A stretch of DNA of 64,000 nucleotides. Source: Butyrivibrio proteoclasticus B316 (GTDB lineage: Bacteria > Bacillota > Clostridia > Lachnospirales > Lachnospiraceae). A program made the position numbers and the translations under genes. Below, one piece after another: positions 33,458-42,628 of this stretch (the first letter of the stretch is position 1; each line of letters begins with the position of its first letter). The notes below the pieces were generated by a model, which was given only the letters and a program-made list of their open reading frames with translations, did no database searches and was not told the origin of the DNA. The stretch is taken from positions 464,441 to 528,440 of the forward strand of contig NC_014387.1 of the NCBI RefSeq assembly GCF_000145035.1, written 5' to 3'.

Positions 33458-33832
33458 ATGAAATTCTACAGATGTGAAACTTGCGGAAACATTATCACCA
33501 AGCTTAATGATTCAGGCGTTCCAGTAGTGTGCTGCGGACAGCCAATGAAAGAGCTTGTACCTGGCGCTGTTGACGGTGCAGTAGAAAAGCACGTACCAGA
33601 TGTAACAGTAGAGGGAAACACTGTTAAAGTTCAGATTGGAGAAGTGGAACATCCTATGATGGATAACCACTACATCCAGTTCATAGCACTTGAGACAACA
33701 ACCGGTGCTCAGATCAAGTACCTGAAGCCTTCCGAGAAACCAGTTGCTGAATTTGTACTTCCAGCTGGCGAAAAAGCTGTGGCAGTCTACGAGTACTGCA
33801 ATCTTCACGGCCTGTGGGTTAAAGAAGTGTAA
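33458..33832 (+). CDS. dfx: Superoxide reductase (desulfoferrodoxin, two-iron type)
   Basis: A 124-residue protein with both iron sites. The N-terminal desulforedoxin site is Cys6-x2-Cys9 and Cys25-Cys26. The catalytic site has Glu43-Lys44-His45, His65, His71, Cys114 and His117 (EHPMMDNHYIQ and CNLHGLW), the His4Cys set that reduces superoxide to hydrogen peroxide without releasing oxygen. Electrons would come from rubredoxin and the peroxide would go to rubrerythrin, both encoded in the window. GGAGGG lies 8 bases before ATG 33458; an upstream in-frame ATG at 33437 lacks a site. It sits alone among glycan gene debris. Confidence 0.97.
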   Translation: MKFYRCETCGNIITKLNDSGVPVVCCGQPMKELVPGAVDGAVEKHVPDVTVEGNTVKVQIGEVEHPMMDNHYIQFIALETTTGAQIKYLKPSEKPVAEFVLPAGEKAVAVYEYCNLHGLWVKEV

Positions 33833-33874
33833 GTTAATACTGAAGCTAGGATTAAGTAGAAGATATACGAACTC

Positions 33875-33946
33875 TATCTATCATCTTCGGGATGTTGTAT
33901 AATGTCTAGAGTGGATGCGGTGTGGATTTTCCACATCGCATTTTTT
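33875..33946 (+). repeat. Promoter-plus-hairpin element, copy 2, with intact terminator
   Basis: TATAAT at 33898-33903, then ATGCGGTGTGG (33915-33925) pairing with CCACATCGCAT (33931-33941, one G-T pair) and six Ts. The stem and T-run form a good terminator for superoxide reductase, while the conserved TATAAT suggests a short transcript. The T-run and following CAAGAG can also pair with CTCT...TTGAAAAA near 33960-33972, an alternative fold that would open the terminator. Confidence 0.8.
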
Positions 33947-34004
33947 CAAGAGCAAGAGCTCTCTGTTGAAAAATAGATGGTAAAGAGGAAATTGGAGATA
34001 TTCC

Positions 34005-34899
34005 ATGAGAAAAGAAATATCAACGTCAATTTATTCATTTAGAGATCTAATTGAAAATAACTGTATATATGTTGATAAGACTAAGTATCTGTATGATGCC
34101 ATTACAACTGCAAAGGGGCAATATTTTTGCGCCCGCCCAAGGAGATTCGGTAAGAGTCTAACAATTTCAACTCTTGAAGCCATTTTTAGCGGCCAAAAGG
34201 ATTTATTTAAAGACTGCTATATTTGTAAGGAAACAGATTATAAATGGGAAGAGTATCCGATTATCCATCTTGATTTTGGCAGAGCAAATGTATTAAGTAT
34301 AGATTTGCTGTCTTCGTGGCTTGTCCAGACGCTTAAGACTATAGCGGGTAAATATGGAGTAGATGTTAACAATGAAGACCCTGCGCTTCTATTTGGGGAG
34401 CTCATTGAGACGTTATATCATAAGAATCAAAAAGGAGTAGTAGTTCTTATAGATGAATATGATAAGCCTATCATGGAACATCTCGAAAATGAGAGTGAGG
34501 CGGAAACCTTTCGTGACTTTATGGAAGCGTTCTATCAGATGATCAAAGGATATGAGCAGTATGAACGTTTTGTATTCATGACTGGTGTTATTAAGTTCGC
34601 TAAGTTATCTATCTTTAGTAAATTGAATAGTCTGACGGATATCAGTATGGATAAAAAGTACGCCTGTATGTTTGGGTAAAGAAGTAAGAGACTCATTTCA
34701 GAAAAATATAGTTTCTCTTTTTGTGGATGAGGATATCGCGGACTTTTCAGCGACAGTTGATCTGATAAAGCGAGCTGCGAGGGAGGGAAAAACCGAAGAT
34801 ATACTCAAGAACATGGAAAATGTATTTGCAAATATTCCTTATACCATTCAGATATCAGAGGAAAAGTATTACCATAATAGTTTTAATGTAAATAAATGA
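34005..34899 (+). pseudogene. Truncated AAA-ATPase/DUF1703-type gene
   Basis: The first frame (34005-34679) encodes the N-terminal ATPase half, with ARPRRFGKSL around the P-loop (Gly49-Lys50-Ser51) and Walker B VVVLIDEYDKPI (Asp150-Glu151). It breaks off after DISMDKKYACMFG. A second frame (from 34672) continues with KEVRDSFQKN through FANIPYTIQISEEKYYHNSF, a segment from much later in this family, and then stops. So an internal block of perhaps 150 codons and the C-terminal nuclease-like domain are missing. Intact members are common in clostridial and Bacteroides genomes and of unknown role. The second frame ends overlapping the ABC gene. Confidence 0.85.
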
Positions 34900-36689
34900 A
34901 GTGGATACACAAAATGACTAACGACATTAAAAAATTCATCGATGTAATAAAAAGAATATTTGGAATCCTTGATAAGGGAGACAGGCGAAGATCCTATGTG
35001 GTTTTGGCTGATATTTTGTTGTGCGCAGTTTTGGAGACAGTCGGAGTAAGCCTTATAGTCCCTTTTATTAATGCCATCGCGTCACCTGAGAAGGTTAGAG
35101 AATATCCTGTAATTGGCAATATCATTGTCATAATGGGAATAAGTGGTTTATCGCTTGTTTTGTTCATGAGCTTTGCGCTAGTTATATTCTATATACTTAA
35201 GAATGCATTCTTGATGTATTCAGCATATTTTCAGAATTCATACAGATTCAAATTGCAGAAAAAGCTATCTGTTAAGATGTTAAGAGCATATATGAATAAG
35301 CCATATCAATTTTTTGTAGAGACTAACAGTTCTGTGATAATCCGTGGAATAGGTAATGATGTGGGCTGTGTGAAAGATGCACTTGGAACATTATTTGATC
35401 TTGTTACACAGATACTGACACTGCTCATGATAGCAGCGTTTCTAGCATATACAGATCTGACAATGGCTATGGGACTTCTTGGCATTTCATTGATTTGCGT
35501 GTATATTCTTGTAGTTATCCTCAGGAAAAAAACAAGCTTTCTAGGTAGAGAACAGCGAGTTGCTGAAACACGTGTTACCAAGTATTCTTATGAGATACTT
35601 GAAGGTATCAAAGAGATAATGGCAATGCGCAGGAAAGATCGATTTATTGATGCCTATGAAGGAGCATTTGAAAATAAAGGAAAACTAGAAGCCAAATACA
35701 TCACTGTACAGACATTTCCAATCAGAATTATTGAAACAGTATTCATGTCTGGTATCATATTTATTCTGTATGTAAGAGTGCTGCAGGGTGCAGATCTTAC
35801 GTCGTTCCTGCCTCAGCTTGCGGTATTCGCTGTTGGTGGAATCAAGATGCTTCCAGCAATGTCAACAATTTCTAGATCTGCGACGCAGATTATTTTCCAA
35901 AAACCTGGTGTTGATGAAGCGTATGATAATCTAGTAAGCTTTAATGCAGAAGGAGTGATAGAAGCTGATAAATCGTCTCTTGCCATTACTCCAGAAATGG
36001 AATTTAAAAATATAACACTTAATGATATTCATTGGCGATATACAGGTGCAGACAAAGACGTCATTAACGGGTTATCACTAGAAATAAAAAGAGGGGAATC
36101 AGTAGCGTTCATTGGAGCCTCTGGTTCCGGTAAAACAACACTTGTTGATATTATATTAGGCCTGTTCACACCTCAAAGTGGAGAAGTTAAAGTAAATGGA
36201 ATTGATATTACAAAATGCATAGACTCTTGGAGTCATATGCTTGCGTATGTTCAACAGAGCATTTTCCTTACAGATGATTCTCTAAGAAATAATATAGCTT
36301 TTGGACTTACTCCGGAAGAAATTGATGATGATAAAGTATGGAAAGCAATCGAGCAGGCTCAGCTTGGCGACTTTGTGAAGACATTAGATGATGGCCTTGA
36401 TACAATAGTAGGTGAGCGCGGTGTCAAGTTTTCTGGAGGGCAGAGACAGAGAGTTGCGATAGCAAGAGCACTTTACTTTGAAACTCAGGTTATTGTATTT
36501 GATGAAGCTACTGCTGCGCTCGATAATGAAACCGAGAAATCACTTATGGAGTCAATTGATGCGCTTCATGGAGAAAAAACGCTGATTATTGTAGCTCACA
36601 GATTATCAACAGTTAGAAACTGCGATAGAATATACGAGGTTTCTAATGGAAAACTTATTGAAAAAACCAAAGCGGAACTTGGCCTATAA
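34896..36689 (+). CDS. ABC transporter flippase, fused membrane and ATPase domains (PglK-like)
   Basis: A half-transporter of 597 residues: six hydrophobic helices (residues about 30-300), then the ATPase with Walker A GASGSGKTT at 407-415, Q-loop YVQQSIF, signature FSGGQRQRVAIARAL and Walker B VIVFDEATAALD. The membrane domain type (SYVVLADILLCAVLETVGVSLIVPF) is that of PglK-like lipid-linked oligosaccharide flippases. A Wzx-type flippase is also in the window at 50560. The start may be ATG 34896, overlapping the decayed AAA frame, or ATG 34914; neither has a strong ribosome site. A decayed copy lies at 32095. Confidence 0.9.
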   Translation: MKWIHKMTNDIKKFIDVIKRIFGILDKGDRRRSYVVLADILLCAVLETVGVSLIVPFINAIASPEKVREYPVIGNIIVIMGISGLSLVLFMSFALVIFYILKNAFLMYSAYFQNSYRFKLQKKLSVKMLRAYMNKPYQFFVETNSSVIIRGIGNDVGCVKDALGTLFDLVTQILTLLMIAAFLAYTDLTMAMGLLGISLICVYILVVILRKKTSFLGREQRVAETRVTKYSYEILEGIKEIMAMRRKDRFIDAYEGAFENKGKLEAKYITVQTFPIRIIETVFMSGIIFILYVRVLQGADLTSFLPQLAVFAVGGIKMLPAMSTISRSATQIIFQKPGVDEAYDNLVSFNAEGVIEADKSSLAITPEMEFKNITLNDIHWRYTGADKDVINGLSLEIKRGESVAFIGASGSGKTTLVDIILGLFTPQSGEVKVNGIDITKCIDSWSHMLAYVQQSIFLTDDSLRNNIAFGLTPEEIDDDKVWKAIEQAQLGDFVKTLDDGLDTIVGERGVKFSGGQRQRVAIARALYFETQVIVFDEATAALDNETEKSLMESIDALHGEKTLIIVAHRLSTVRNCDRIYEVSNGKLIEKTKAELGL

Positions 36690-36716
36690 GCGTATATAAC
36701 AGGGGAACAACCATTA

Positions 36717-37913
36717 ATGAAAATAATAATAATATCCCACGAATATCCTCCCGTTGGTGGAGGCGGAGCCAATGCTTGTATGAACCTTGCGAGGCAATAT
36801 GCCAAGCAAGGGCATATAGTAGATATTGTAACGGTATGGTTTGATGGTCTTGATGAACATGAAACAATCAAGGATAGCATAACAAACGGTCAAATAACCA
36901 TCACTAGGCTCAAAGCCAAAAGAAAACATAAAGAACATTGTAGCTTCTCAGAAATGCTTGATTATTTGAAAAAGGCGATTCCAGTAGCTGATAGACTGGA
37001 AAAAGAGAACAATTATGATATATGTCAGATATTTTTTGGTATTCCAAGTGGCCCTGTCGGTTATTATCTAAAAAAGAAATATAAACTGCCATATGTGATA
37101 AGATTTGGTGGCGGAGATATCCCTGGATTCCAGGATAGATTTACTAAAGTTTATAAGCTTATAGGACCAGCAATTAAGATGATTTGGAAAAAAGCAGACG
37201 CTCTTGTTGCAAATAGTATAGGTCTTAAAAAACTAGCTGAAGATTTCTATGATAAAAAAGAAATCTTGGTAATACCCAATGGCGCAGATCTGAATGCCTT
37301 TGAAGAAAAAGATAACGACTATAAATCTATTGCATACACTGAGGCATGCCATGACGAAAACATCAATCTTCTTTTTGTTTCTAGGCTTATAGAAAGAAAA
37401 GGTTTACAAGATATTATTCCGCAGCTTTCCGAGATTCAGCAACAGAGCCAAAATATTGGTAAAAATATAAAATTTCAGATTGTTGGTGATGGCCCTTATA
37501 GGGAAACACTAGAAAAACTCACAGAAGTACATAACCTACAGGACGTCGTAGCTTTTTATGGTCAAAAAAACAAAAAAGAACTTCCTGAGTTCTATAGAAA
37601 TGCAGACATATTTGTATTCCCATCTAGAAAAGAGGGGATGCCAAATGTTGTGTTAGAAGCTATGTCCTATGGGCTTCCTATCCTTATGACTCCATGCCAG
37701 GGAAGTGATGAGTTAGTTGATGGCAATGGAAAAGTTGCCAAAGTATATGAATTTGGAAAAATACTGGTTGATATGTTATCTAAACCGGATGAATTAAAGA
37801 CTATGGGAAAACGTAGCAAATACCTTATTAAAGAAGCATTCTCATGGGAAAAGACAGCAGAAGCATATATGGCTTTATTTGATAAGATTATTGTGCAAAA
37901 GGAACAAAAGTGA
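36717..37913 (+). CDS. GT4 glycosyltransferase
   Basis: A 398-residue GT4. IIIISHEYPPVGGGGANACMNLA is the classic glycine-rich acceptor-side start; the donor domain shows FVSRLIERKGLQDIIPQL, IVGDGPYRETLEKL and FPSRKEGMPNVVLEAMSYGLPI, including both Glu residues of EX7E. VIRFGGGDIPGF in the middle is typical of capsule GT4 enzymes. GGGGAAC precedes the ATG. It shares a GTGA overlap with the fucosyltransferase gene, so both enzymes probably act in successive steps. Confidence 0.93.
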   Translation: MKIIIISHEYPPVGGGGANACMNLARQYAKQGHIVDIVTVWFDGLDEHETIKDSITNGQITITRLKAKRKHKEHCSFSEMLDYLKKAIPVADRLEKENNYDICQIFFGIPSGPVGYYLKKKYKLPYVIRFGGGDIPGFQDRFTKVYKLIGPAIKMIWKKADALVANSIGLKKLAEDFYDKKEILVIPNGADLNAFEEKDNDYKSIAYTEACHDENINLLFVSRLIERKGLQDIIPQLSEIQQQSQNIGKNIKFQIVGDGPYRETLEKLTEVHNLQDVVAFYGQKNKKELPEFYRNADIFVFPSRKEGMPNVVLEAMSYGLPILMTPCQGSDELVDGNGKVAKVYEFGKILVDMLSKPDELKTMGKRSKYLIKEAFSWEKTAEAYMALFDKIIVQKEQK

Positions 37914-38812
37914 CAAAAAACGAAAAGAAGCTAATAGTTAAATTCCAAGGAGGACTTGGAAATCAATTATATGAATATGCATTTTGCGAATGGCTAAGAC
38001 AACAATATTCAGATTATGAAGTCTTGGCAGATTTGTCATACTACAAGATAAGATCAGCGCATGGTGAACTTGGTATTTGGAACATCTTTCCAAATATAAA
38101 TATTGAAGTAGCATCTAATTGGGATATCATTAAATATTCTGATCAAATTCCCATAATGTATGGGGGAAAGGGTGCTGACAGGCTTAATTCTGTAAGAACA
38201 AATGTGAATGACAGATTTTTTAGCAAGAGAAAACATTCGTACTACACAGAAATTAGTAATACAGATGTATCAGAGGTCATAAATGCGCTAAACAATGGTA
38301 TAAGGTATTTTGATGGATATTGGCAGAATATAGATTATTTCAAAGGCAATATCGAAGACTTGAGGAATAAACTCAAATTTTCTGAGAAATGTGACAAATA
38401 CATAACTGATGAAATGCTCAGGGATAATGCTGTTTCATTGCATGTAAGACGTGGAGATTATGTTGGAAGTGAATATGAAAAAGAAGTAGGATTGTCCTAT
38501 TATAAGAAGGCGGTTGAGTATGTACTGGATAGGGTAGATCAGGCTAAGTTTTTCATTTTCTCAGATGACAAGTACTATGCTGAGACAGCATTTGAATGGA
38601 TTGATAATAAAACTGTTGTGGCGGGGTATGATAATGAATTAGCGCATGTGGACATGCTTTTGATGAGCAGAATGAAAAACAATATTATTGCTAATTCCAC
38701 GTTCTCGTTATGGGCAGCATACCTTAATGATAGTATGAATCCATTAATAGTTTATCCTGATGTGGAATCCTTGGATAAAAAGACATTCTCTGATTGGAAT
38801 GGTATTAAGTAA
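37910..38812 (+). CDS. GT11 alpha-1,2-fucosyltransferase-like glycosyltransferase
   Basis: A 300-residue GT11. The N-terminus KFQGGLGNQLYEYAFCEWL and the donor-binding His178-Val-Arg-Arg-Gly-Asp-Tyr are the two defining motifs; FIFSDD and ANSTFSLWAAYL follow in the usual places. Family members move L-fucose from GDP-fucose in an alpha-1,2 linkage, though some use other sugars, and no GDP-fucose synthesis genes are evident here. The start is GTG 37910, overlapping the previous stop by 4 bases, after AAGGAAC. A second GT11 is at 60008. Confidence 0.92.
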   Translation: MTKNEKKLIVKFQGGLGNQLYEYAFCEWLRQQYSDYEVLADLSYYKIRSAHGELGIWNIFPNINIEVASNWDIIKYSDQIPIMYGGKGADRLNSVRTNVNDRFFSKRKHSYYTEISNTDVSEVINALNNGIRYFDGYWQNIDYFKGNIEDLRNKLKFSEKCDKYITDEMLRDNAVSLHVRRGDYVGSEYEKEVGLSYYKKAVEYVLDRVDQAKFFIFSDDKYYAETAFEWIDNKTVVAGYDNELAHVDMLLMSRMKNNIIANSTFSLWAAYLNDSMNPLIVYPDVESLDKKTFSDWNGIK

Positions 38813-38827
38813 AAGAGGTGAATTATT

Positions 38828-40012
38828 TTGACTATAGAATTTAGAGATTTAAAAAGACAGTATGAAGTAATTAAAAATGAGATAAACACAGAGATATCCT
38901 CAGTAATAGAAGGTTGCCATTTTATTAGTGGACCACAGGTAAAAGAACTAGAGAGAACGCTTGCTGATTACGTGGGACGCAAACATTGCATTTCTTGTGC
39001 TAATGGTACAGATGCTATCTCTATTGCATTAATGGCAGCTGGAGTAGGCAAAGGGGATGCAGTATTTGTTCCCGATTTTACTTTCTTTTCCTCGGGAGAG
39101 TGTCCTGCTTCTGTTGGCGCGACTCCGATATTTGTTGATGTTGATTTAGATACATATAATATTTCAGCTTCTTCACTTAGAAAGGCCATAGATACAATTT
39201 TAGAAGAAGGCGAATTAAAGCCTAAGGCTGTCGTGGCAGTCGACCTTTTTGGACAGCCATTTGACTATCAGGCTGTCAAAAATATATGTGAAGAATATAA
39301 GCTTATATTGTTGGAAGATGCTGCTCAAGGATTCGGCGGTGAATATACAATGGATAATGGAGAAAAGATAAAGGCTGGTAAATTAGGGACAATTTCTACT
39401 ACCAGTTTCTTTCCTGCTAAACCACTTGGCTGTTATGGAGATGGGGGAGCTATTTTCACAGATGATGACAGGCTGGCTGAGCTATGCAGGTCAATAGCAG
39501 TACATGGCAAGGATATGGAACATCCGGATGATCCAAATGCCAAATATAATAATATAAGACTTGGTATGAACTCTCGCCTTGATACTATGCAGGCGGCAGT
39601 ACTGTTGGCCAAATTTCCAACATTTTGTTCTAATGAACTTGATAGGGTCAACCATGTTGCTGAAAAATATCATGAATTATTAAAAGATGTTATGGGATTA
39701 TCAGTGCCACATATAACAGATAGATACTATAGTTCTTGGGCTCAGTATACAATTCAGCTTCCAGAAAACATTGACAGATCTGTAGTTCAAAAAGAGCTGC
39801 GCTCAACCGGTATCCCAACCAATATTTACTATATAAAACCTATGCACAAGCAGGGAGCATTTGAAAAGACAAGAAGTGCTGAGGCAGAATGTCCAAATAC
39901 TGAGAAACTTTGTAGTACTGTTCTATGTTTGCCGATACATCCATATTTGCATGATGATGAAGTCGATTATATTTGCAAGGCTTTAAAAGATGTGATGGAT
40001 TCACTGAGTTGA
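38828..40012 (+). CDS. wbpE: WbpE/WlbC-like PLP-dependent sugar aminotransferase
   Basis: A 394-residue DegT-family enzyme. The PLP lysine is Lys198 in SFFPAKPLGCYGDGG, with LLEDAAQGFGG upstream; FRDLKRQYEVIKNEI and FISGPQVKELE at the start resemble WbpE, which aminates C3 of UDP-2-acetamido-3-keto-GlcNAcA. The WbpD-like acetyltransferase is at 41037 and the WbpB-like dehydrogenase at 62089, so the whole set is present, though spread out. It starts with TTG, about 8 bases after AGAGGTG. A substrate of the FdtB kind is less likely because 7003 already covers it. Confidence 0.85.
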   Translation: MTIEFRDLKRQYEVIKNEINTEISSVIEGCHFISGPQVKELERTLADYVGRKHCISCANGTDAISIALMAAGVGKGDAVFVPDFTFFSSGECPASVGATPIFVDVDLDTYNISASSLRKAIDTILEEGELKPKAVVAVDLFGQPFDYQAVKNICEEYKLILLEDAAQGFGGEYTMDNGEKIKAGKLGTISTTSFFPAKPLGCYGDGGAIFTDDDRLAELCRSIAVHGKDMEHPDDPNAKYNNIRLGMNSRLDTMQAAVLLAKFPTFCSNELDRVNHVAEKYHELLKDVMGLSVPHITDRYYSSWAQYTIQLPENIDRSVVQKELRSTGIPTNIYYIKPMHKQGAFEKTRSAEAECPNTEKLCSTVLCLPIHPYLHDDEVDYICKALKDVMDSLS

Positions 40013-40090
40013 AGATTGCAAACGTTTTCTCATTAGTTTATTATTTTTATGTTATTATGCATTAACCAAAATATGTAGGGAGAGACTTTT

Positions 40091-41044
40091 ATGCAATACA
40101 GAATATCTGTTGTGGTTCCTGTTTACAACGAGGAAGGCAACATAGCAAATCTTCACAGAGAAATTAAGGATGTCTGTGAGAAGAACAATTATATATATGA
40201 GATTATATTTATTAATGATGGATCTTCTGATAGAACTGATGAAGTATGTAGAACACTTAGTCCACTTAAATATATCAAAATGCGCAAGAATTTTGGACAG
40301 ACAGCTGCAATGGATGCGGGAATCAAGGCTGCGCAGTATGACTACATAGTAACTATGGATGGAGATGGCCAAAATGATCCTGCTGATATTCCTCAGATGC
40401 TGGAATATTTGGAAAAAGAAGGCGTTGATGTAGTTTCCGGGTGGCGCAAGAACCGTAAGGATACCTTTATGAAACGATTTGTTTCAAGAGGGGCGAATTT
40501 CCTGAGATATCTCCTTGTACATGATGGAATTCATGATAGTGGATGCTCTCTTAAAGTTTACAAAAGAGAGTGCTTCAAGGGAGTAAACCTCTATGGAGAA
40601 CAGCATAGATTTATTCCAGCGATCCTTAAGATTAAAGGTTTCACCATAGGAGAAGTAGTTGTTAACCACAGACCTAGGACTTCAGGCTACACAAAATACA
40701 ACTGGAAGCGTACGATCAAGGGATTTGTTGATATGATTTCTGTATGGTTTTGGAATAAGTTTGCAACCAGGCCTTTGCATCTTCTTGGTGGAATGGGAAT
40801 GATTTTTGAATTGTTGGGATTTGCCTGTGGCATTTGGTCAATTGCGTTATTTGCAATGGGAAGGAAAATGTCCAACAATATCTTCCCTCCCCTGCTAACC
40901 ATTTTTTTCGTTATCATTGGTCTCATCATGATCATATTTGGACTTATGAGCGAGATACTTATCAAGACATATTATGGTGTACATGTTGATGCGCCATATA
41001 GCGTGAAGTCGATAGAGGAATTTGGAAATAAAAAAGATGAATGA
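40091..41044 (+). CDS. GT2 polyprenyl-phosphate glycosyltransferase (GtrB/DPM1-like)
   Basis: A 317-residue enzyme with an N-terminal GT-A domain (VVVPVYNEEGNIANLH, INDGSSDRT, TMDGDGQNDP) and two C-terminal membrane helices (GGMGMIFELLGFACGIW and LLTIFFVIIGLIMIIFGLM). The pattern is that of enzymes which move a sugar from a nucleotide to polyprenyl phosphate for use outside the membrane. RKNFGQTAAMDAGI is the usual second motif. Possible users of the product are the YfhO-like and GtrII-like proteins. AGGGAGAG precedes the ATG and a promoter may lie in the 78-base gap upstream. The next gene overlaps by 8 bases. Confidence 0.9.
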   Translation: MQYRISVVVPVYNEEGNIANLHREIKDVCEKNNYIYEIIFINDGSSDRTDEVCRTLSPLKYIKMRKNFGQTAAMDAGIKAAQYDYIVTMDGDGQNDPADIPQMLEYLEKEGVDVVSGWRKNRKDTFMKRFVSRGANFLRYLLVHDGIHDSGCSLKVYKRECFKGVNLYGEQHRFIPAILKIKGFTIGEVVVNHRPRTSGYTKYNWKRTIKGFVDMISVWFWNKFATRPLHLLGGMGMIFELLGFACGIWSIALFAMGRKMSNNIFPPLLTIFFVIIGLIMIIFGLMSEILIKTYYGVHVDAPYSVKSIEEFGNKKDE

Positions 41045-41615
41045 TAGTAATTACTATATACATGAATCGTCAATAGTAGATAACGATGTCAAGATAGGTG
41101 ATAATACCAAGATTTGGCATTTTAGTCATATTCAATCAGGTGCAGTTATTGGTGCAAATTGTTCTCTGGGCCAGAATGTAAACATTTCCAATAACGTTAC
41201 CCTTGGGGACGGGGTAAAAGTACAGAACAATGTATCCATCTATGAAGGTGTCACTATAGAAGACTATGTGTTCTGTGGGCCAAGTTGCGTGTTTACAAAT
41301 GATCTTACTCCAAGATCTCGTTATCCAAAGAATCACAAATATTTGCCTACTGTAATTCGACATGATGCTACCCTTGGCGCCAACTGCACAATAGTTTGCG
41401 GACACGAGATTGGGCATCATGCAACGATTGCTGCAGGAGCGGTAGTGACCTGTGATGTAAAACCTCATGCTCTTATGGCTGGAGTTCCTGCAAAGCAGAT
41501 AGGTTGGGTATGCGAATGTGGGCAGGTACTTGATTTGGCAGAAAATGGAAAATATATATGTCCAGACTGTGGACACTCGTATTCAAAAGAAAATAACTGT
41601 TTATCTGAGAACTAA
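41037..41615 (+). CDS. wbpD: WbpD-like UDP-sugar 3-N-acetyltransferase (left-handed beta helix)
   Basis: A 192-residue hexapeptide-repeat protein. IWHFSHIQSGAVIGANCSLG, VQNNVSIYEGVTIED, VFCGPSCVFTNDLTPRS and ATLGANCTIVCGHEIG closely follow WbpD/WlbB, which acetylates the C3 amine to give UDP-2,3-diacetamido-glucuronate. The tail adds a four-cysteine, zinc-ribbon-like end (CECG and CPDCGHSYS), which suggests an extra metal site. ATG 41037 overlaps the GT2 stop; a TTG 15 bases earlier is less likely. With WbpE at 38828 and WbpB at 62089 the pathway is nearly complete. Confidence 0.9.
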   Translation: MNDSNYYIHESSIVDNDVKIGDNTKIWHFSHIQSGAVIGANCSLGQNVNISNNVTLGDGVKVQNNVSIYEGVTIEDYVFCGPSCVFTNDLTPRSRYPKNHKYLPTVIRHDATLGANCTIVCGHEIGHHATIAAGAVVTCDVKPHALMAGVPAKQIGWVCECGQVLDLAENGKYICPDCGHSYSKENNCLSEN

Positions 41616-41689
41616 TGATAAAAGGGTACTATAGGGGAGAAGTCTTATTGTCTAGAAATATAATAGGCGATAAGGGGGAGTGATTAAAT

Positions 41690-42628
41690 ATGGGATTAAA
41701 TAGCTTGATTTTTAACATCCAGATGGTTAAAGCGACCAACTTGAGATATTGTATTTACAAATATCTTGGAGCTCACGGTCATTTTCATGATGTTCCAGAT
41801 GAAAAGTATCTTAATAAATTATGTAAATATTTTTATGGAAAAGAAATGGATTTTAATGATCCACAGACCTTTTCAGAAAAATTGCAGTGGCTTAAGGTTA
41901 ATAACCATGATCCACTTCTTACAAAGATGGTGGATAAGTATGAAGTAAAGAAGTATGTTGCGGATAAGATTGGCGAAAGCCATGTAATTCCATGCATTGG
42001 GGTATGGGATAATGCAGAAGATATTGATTATGACAGGCTACCAGATGCATTTGTACTTAAAGTAACGCATGACAGTGGGGGCTTACGTATTATAAGGGAT
42101 AAGAAGCAGTGTGATGTAGAAGAAACTAATGCGTTTCTTAATTCCAGATTACAGAGAAATTTCTATTATGCTGGAAGAGAGTGGCAGTATAAGAACGTAA
42201 AGCCTAGAATTATTGCGGAGCCATATGTTGATACGCTGGGAAAAAGTAGCTCAGTAGAATACAAGATTACATGCCTAAATGGTAAAGTAGAGTTCATTAC
42301 TGTGTGTAAGGGAATTGCACATAGTAGATTAGATTTTAGGACAAATGATTTCTATGATAGAGATTTAAACAGACTAGATATGGTAACAAATTACTATGCT
42401 AATTCTAAAGAAGAAAATGTAATGCCCCAATGTATTAAAGATATGATAAATGCTTCGGAGAAGCTTGCACAGGATTTTCCTACAGTAAGAGTAGATTTTT
42501 ATGTAGATAAAGATGACTATATTTTTGGTGAAATGACTTTCTATACCTGGGATGGTTTCTTTAAATTTATTCCAGGTGATTGGGATTTCAAATTAGGACA
42601 GAAACTTATACTGCCAGAGAAAAGATGA
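41690..42628 (+). CDS. TupA-like ATP-grasp protein, copy 1
   Basis: A 312-residue TupA-like protein: NDPQTFSEKLQWLK, VDKYEVKKYVADKIG, VLKVTHDSGG and EYKITCLNGKVEFITVCKG correspond to the ATP-grasp elements of this family, and VRVDFYVDKDDYIFGEMTF is the metal-binding end. TupA is linked to teichuronopeptide synthesis in alkaliphilic Bacillus, where an amino acid is joined to a uronic acid; that activity has to be inferred for this gene. GGGGGAG precedes the ATG, and TATAAT occurs at 41659, so a promoter is possible. The next gene is a paralogue overlapping by 4 bases. Confidence 0.87.
   Translation: MGLNSLIFNIQMVKATNLRYCIYKYLGAHGHFHDVPDEKYLNKLCKYFYGKEMDFNDPQTFSEKLQWLKVNNHDPLLTKMVDKYEVKKYVADKIGESHVIPCIGVWDNAEDIDYDRLPDAFVLKVTHDSGGLRIIRDKKQCDVEETNAFLNSRLQRNFYYAGREWQYKNVKPRIIAEPYVDTLGKSSSVEYKITCLNGKVEFITVCKGIAHSRLDFRTNDFYDRDLNRLDMVTNYYANSKEENVMPQCIKDMINASEKLAQDFPTVRVDFYVDKDDYIFGEMTFYTWDGFFKFIPGDWDFKLGQKLILPEKR

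Noticed and set aside
41031..41050. Nearly identical gene junction (AAAAAGATGAATGATAG) also at 51780
   Set aside because: Two unrelated overlaps with the short peptide ends KDE and MND in AT-rich DNA; the surrounding sequence is not related, so chance is likely.
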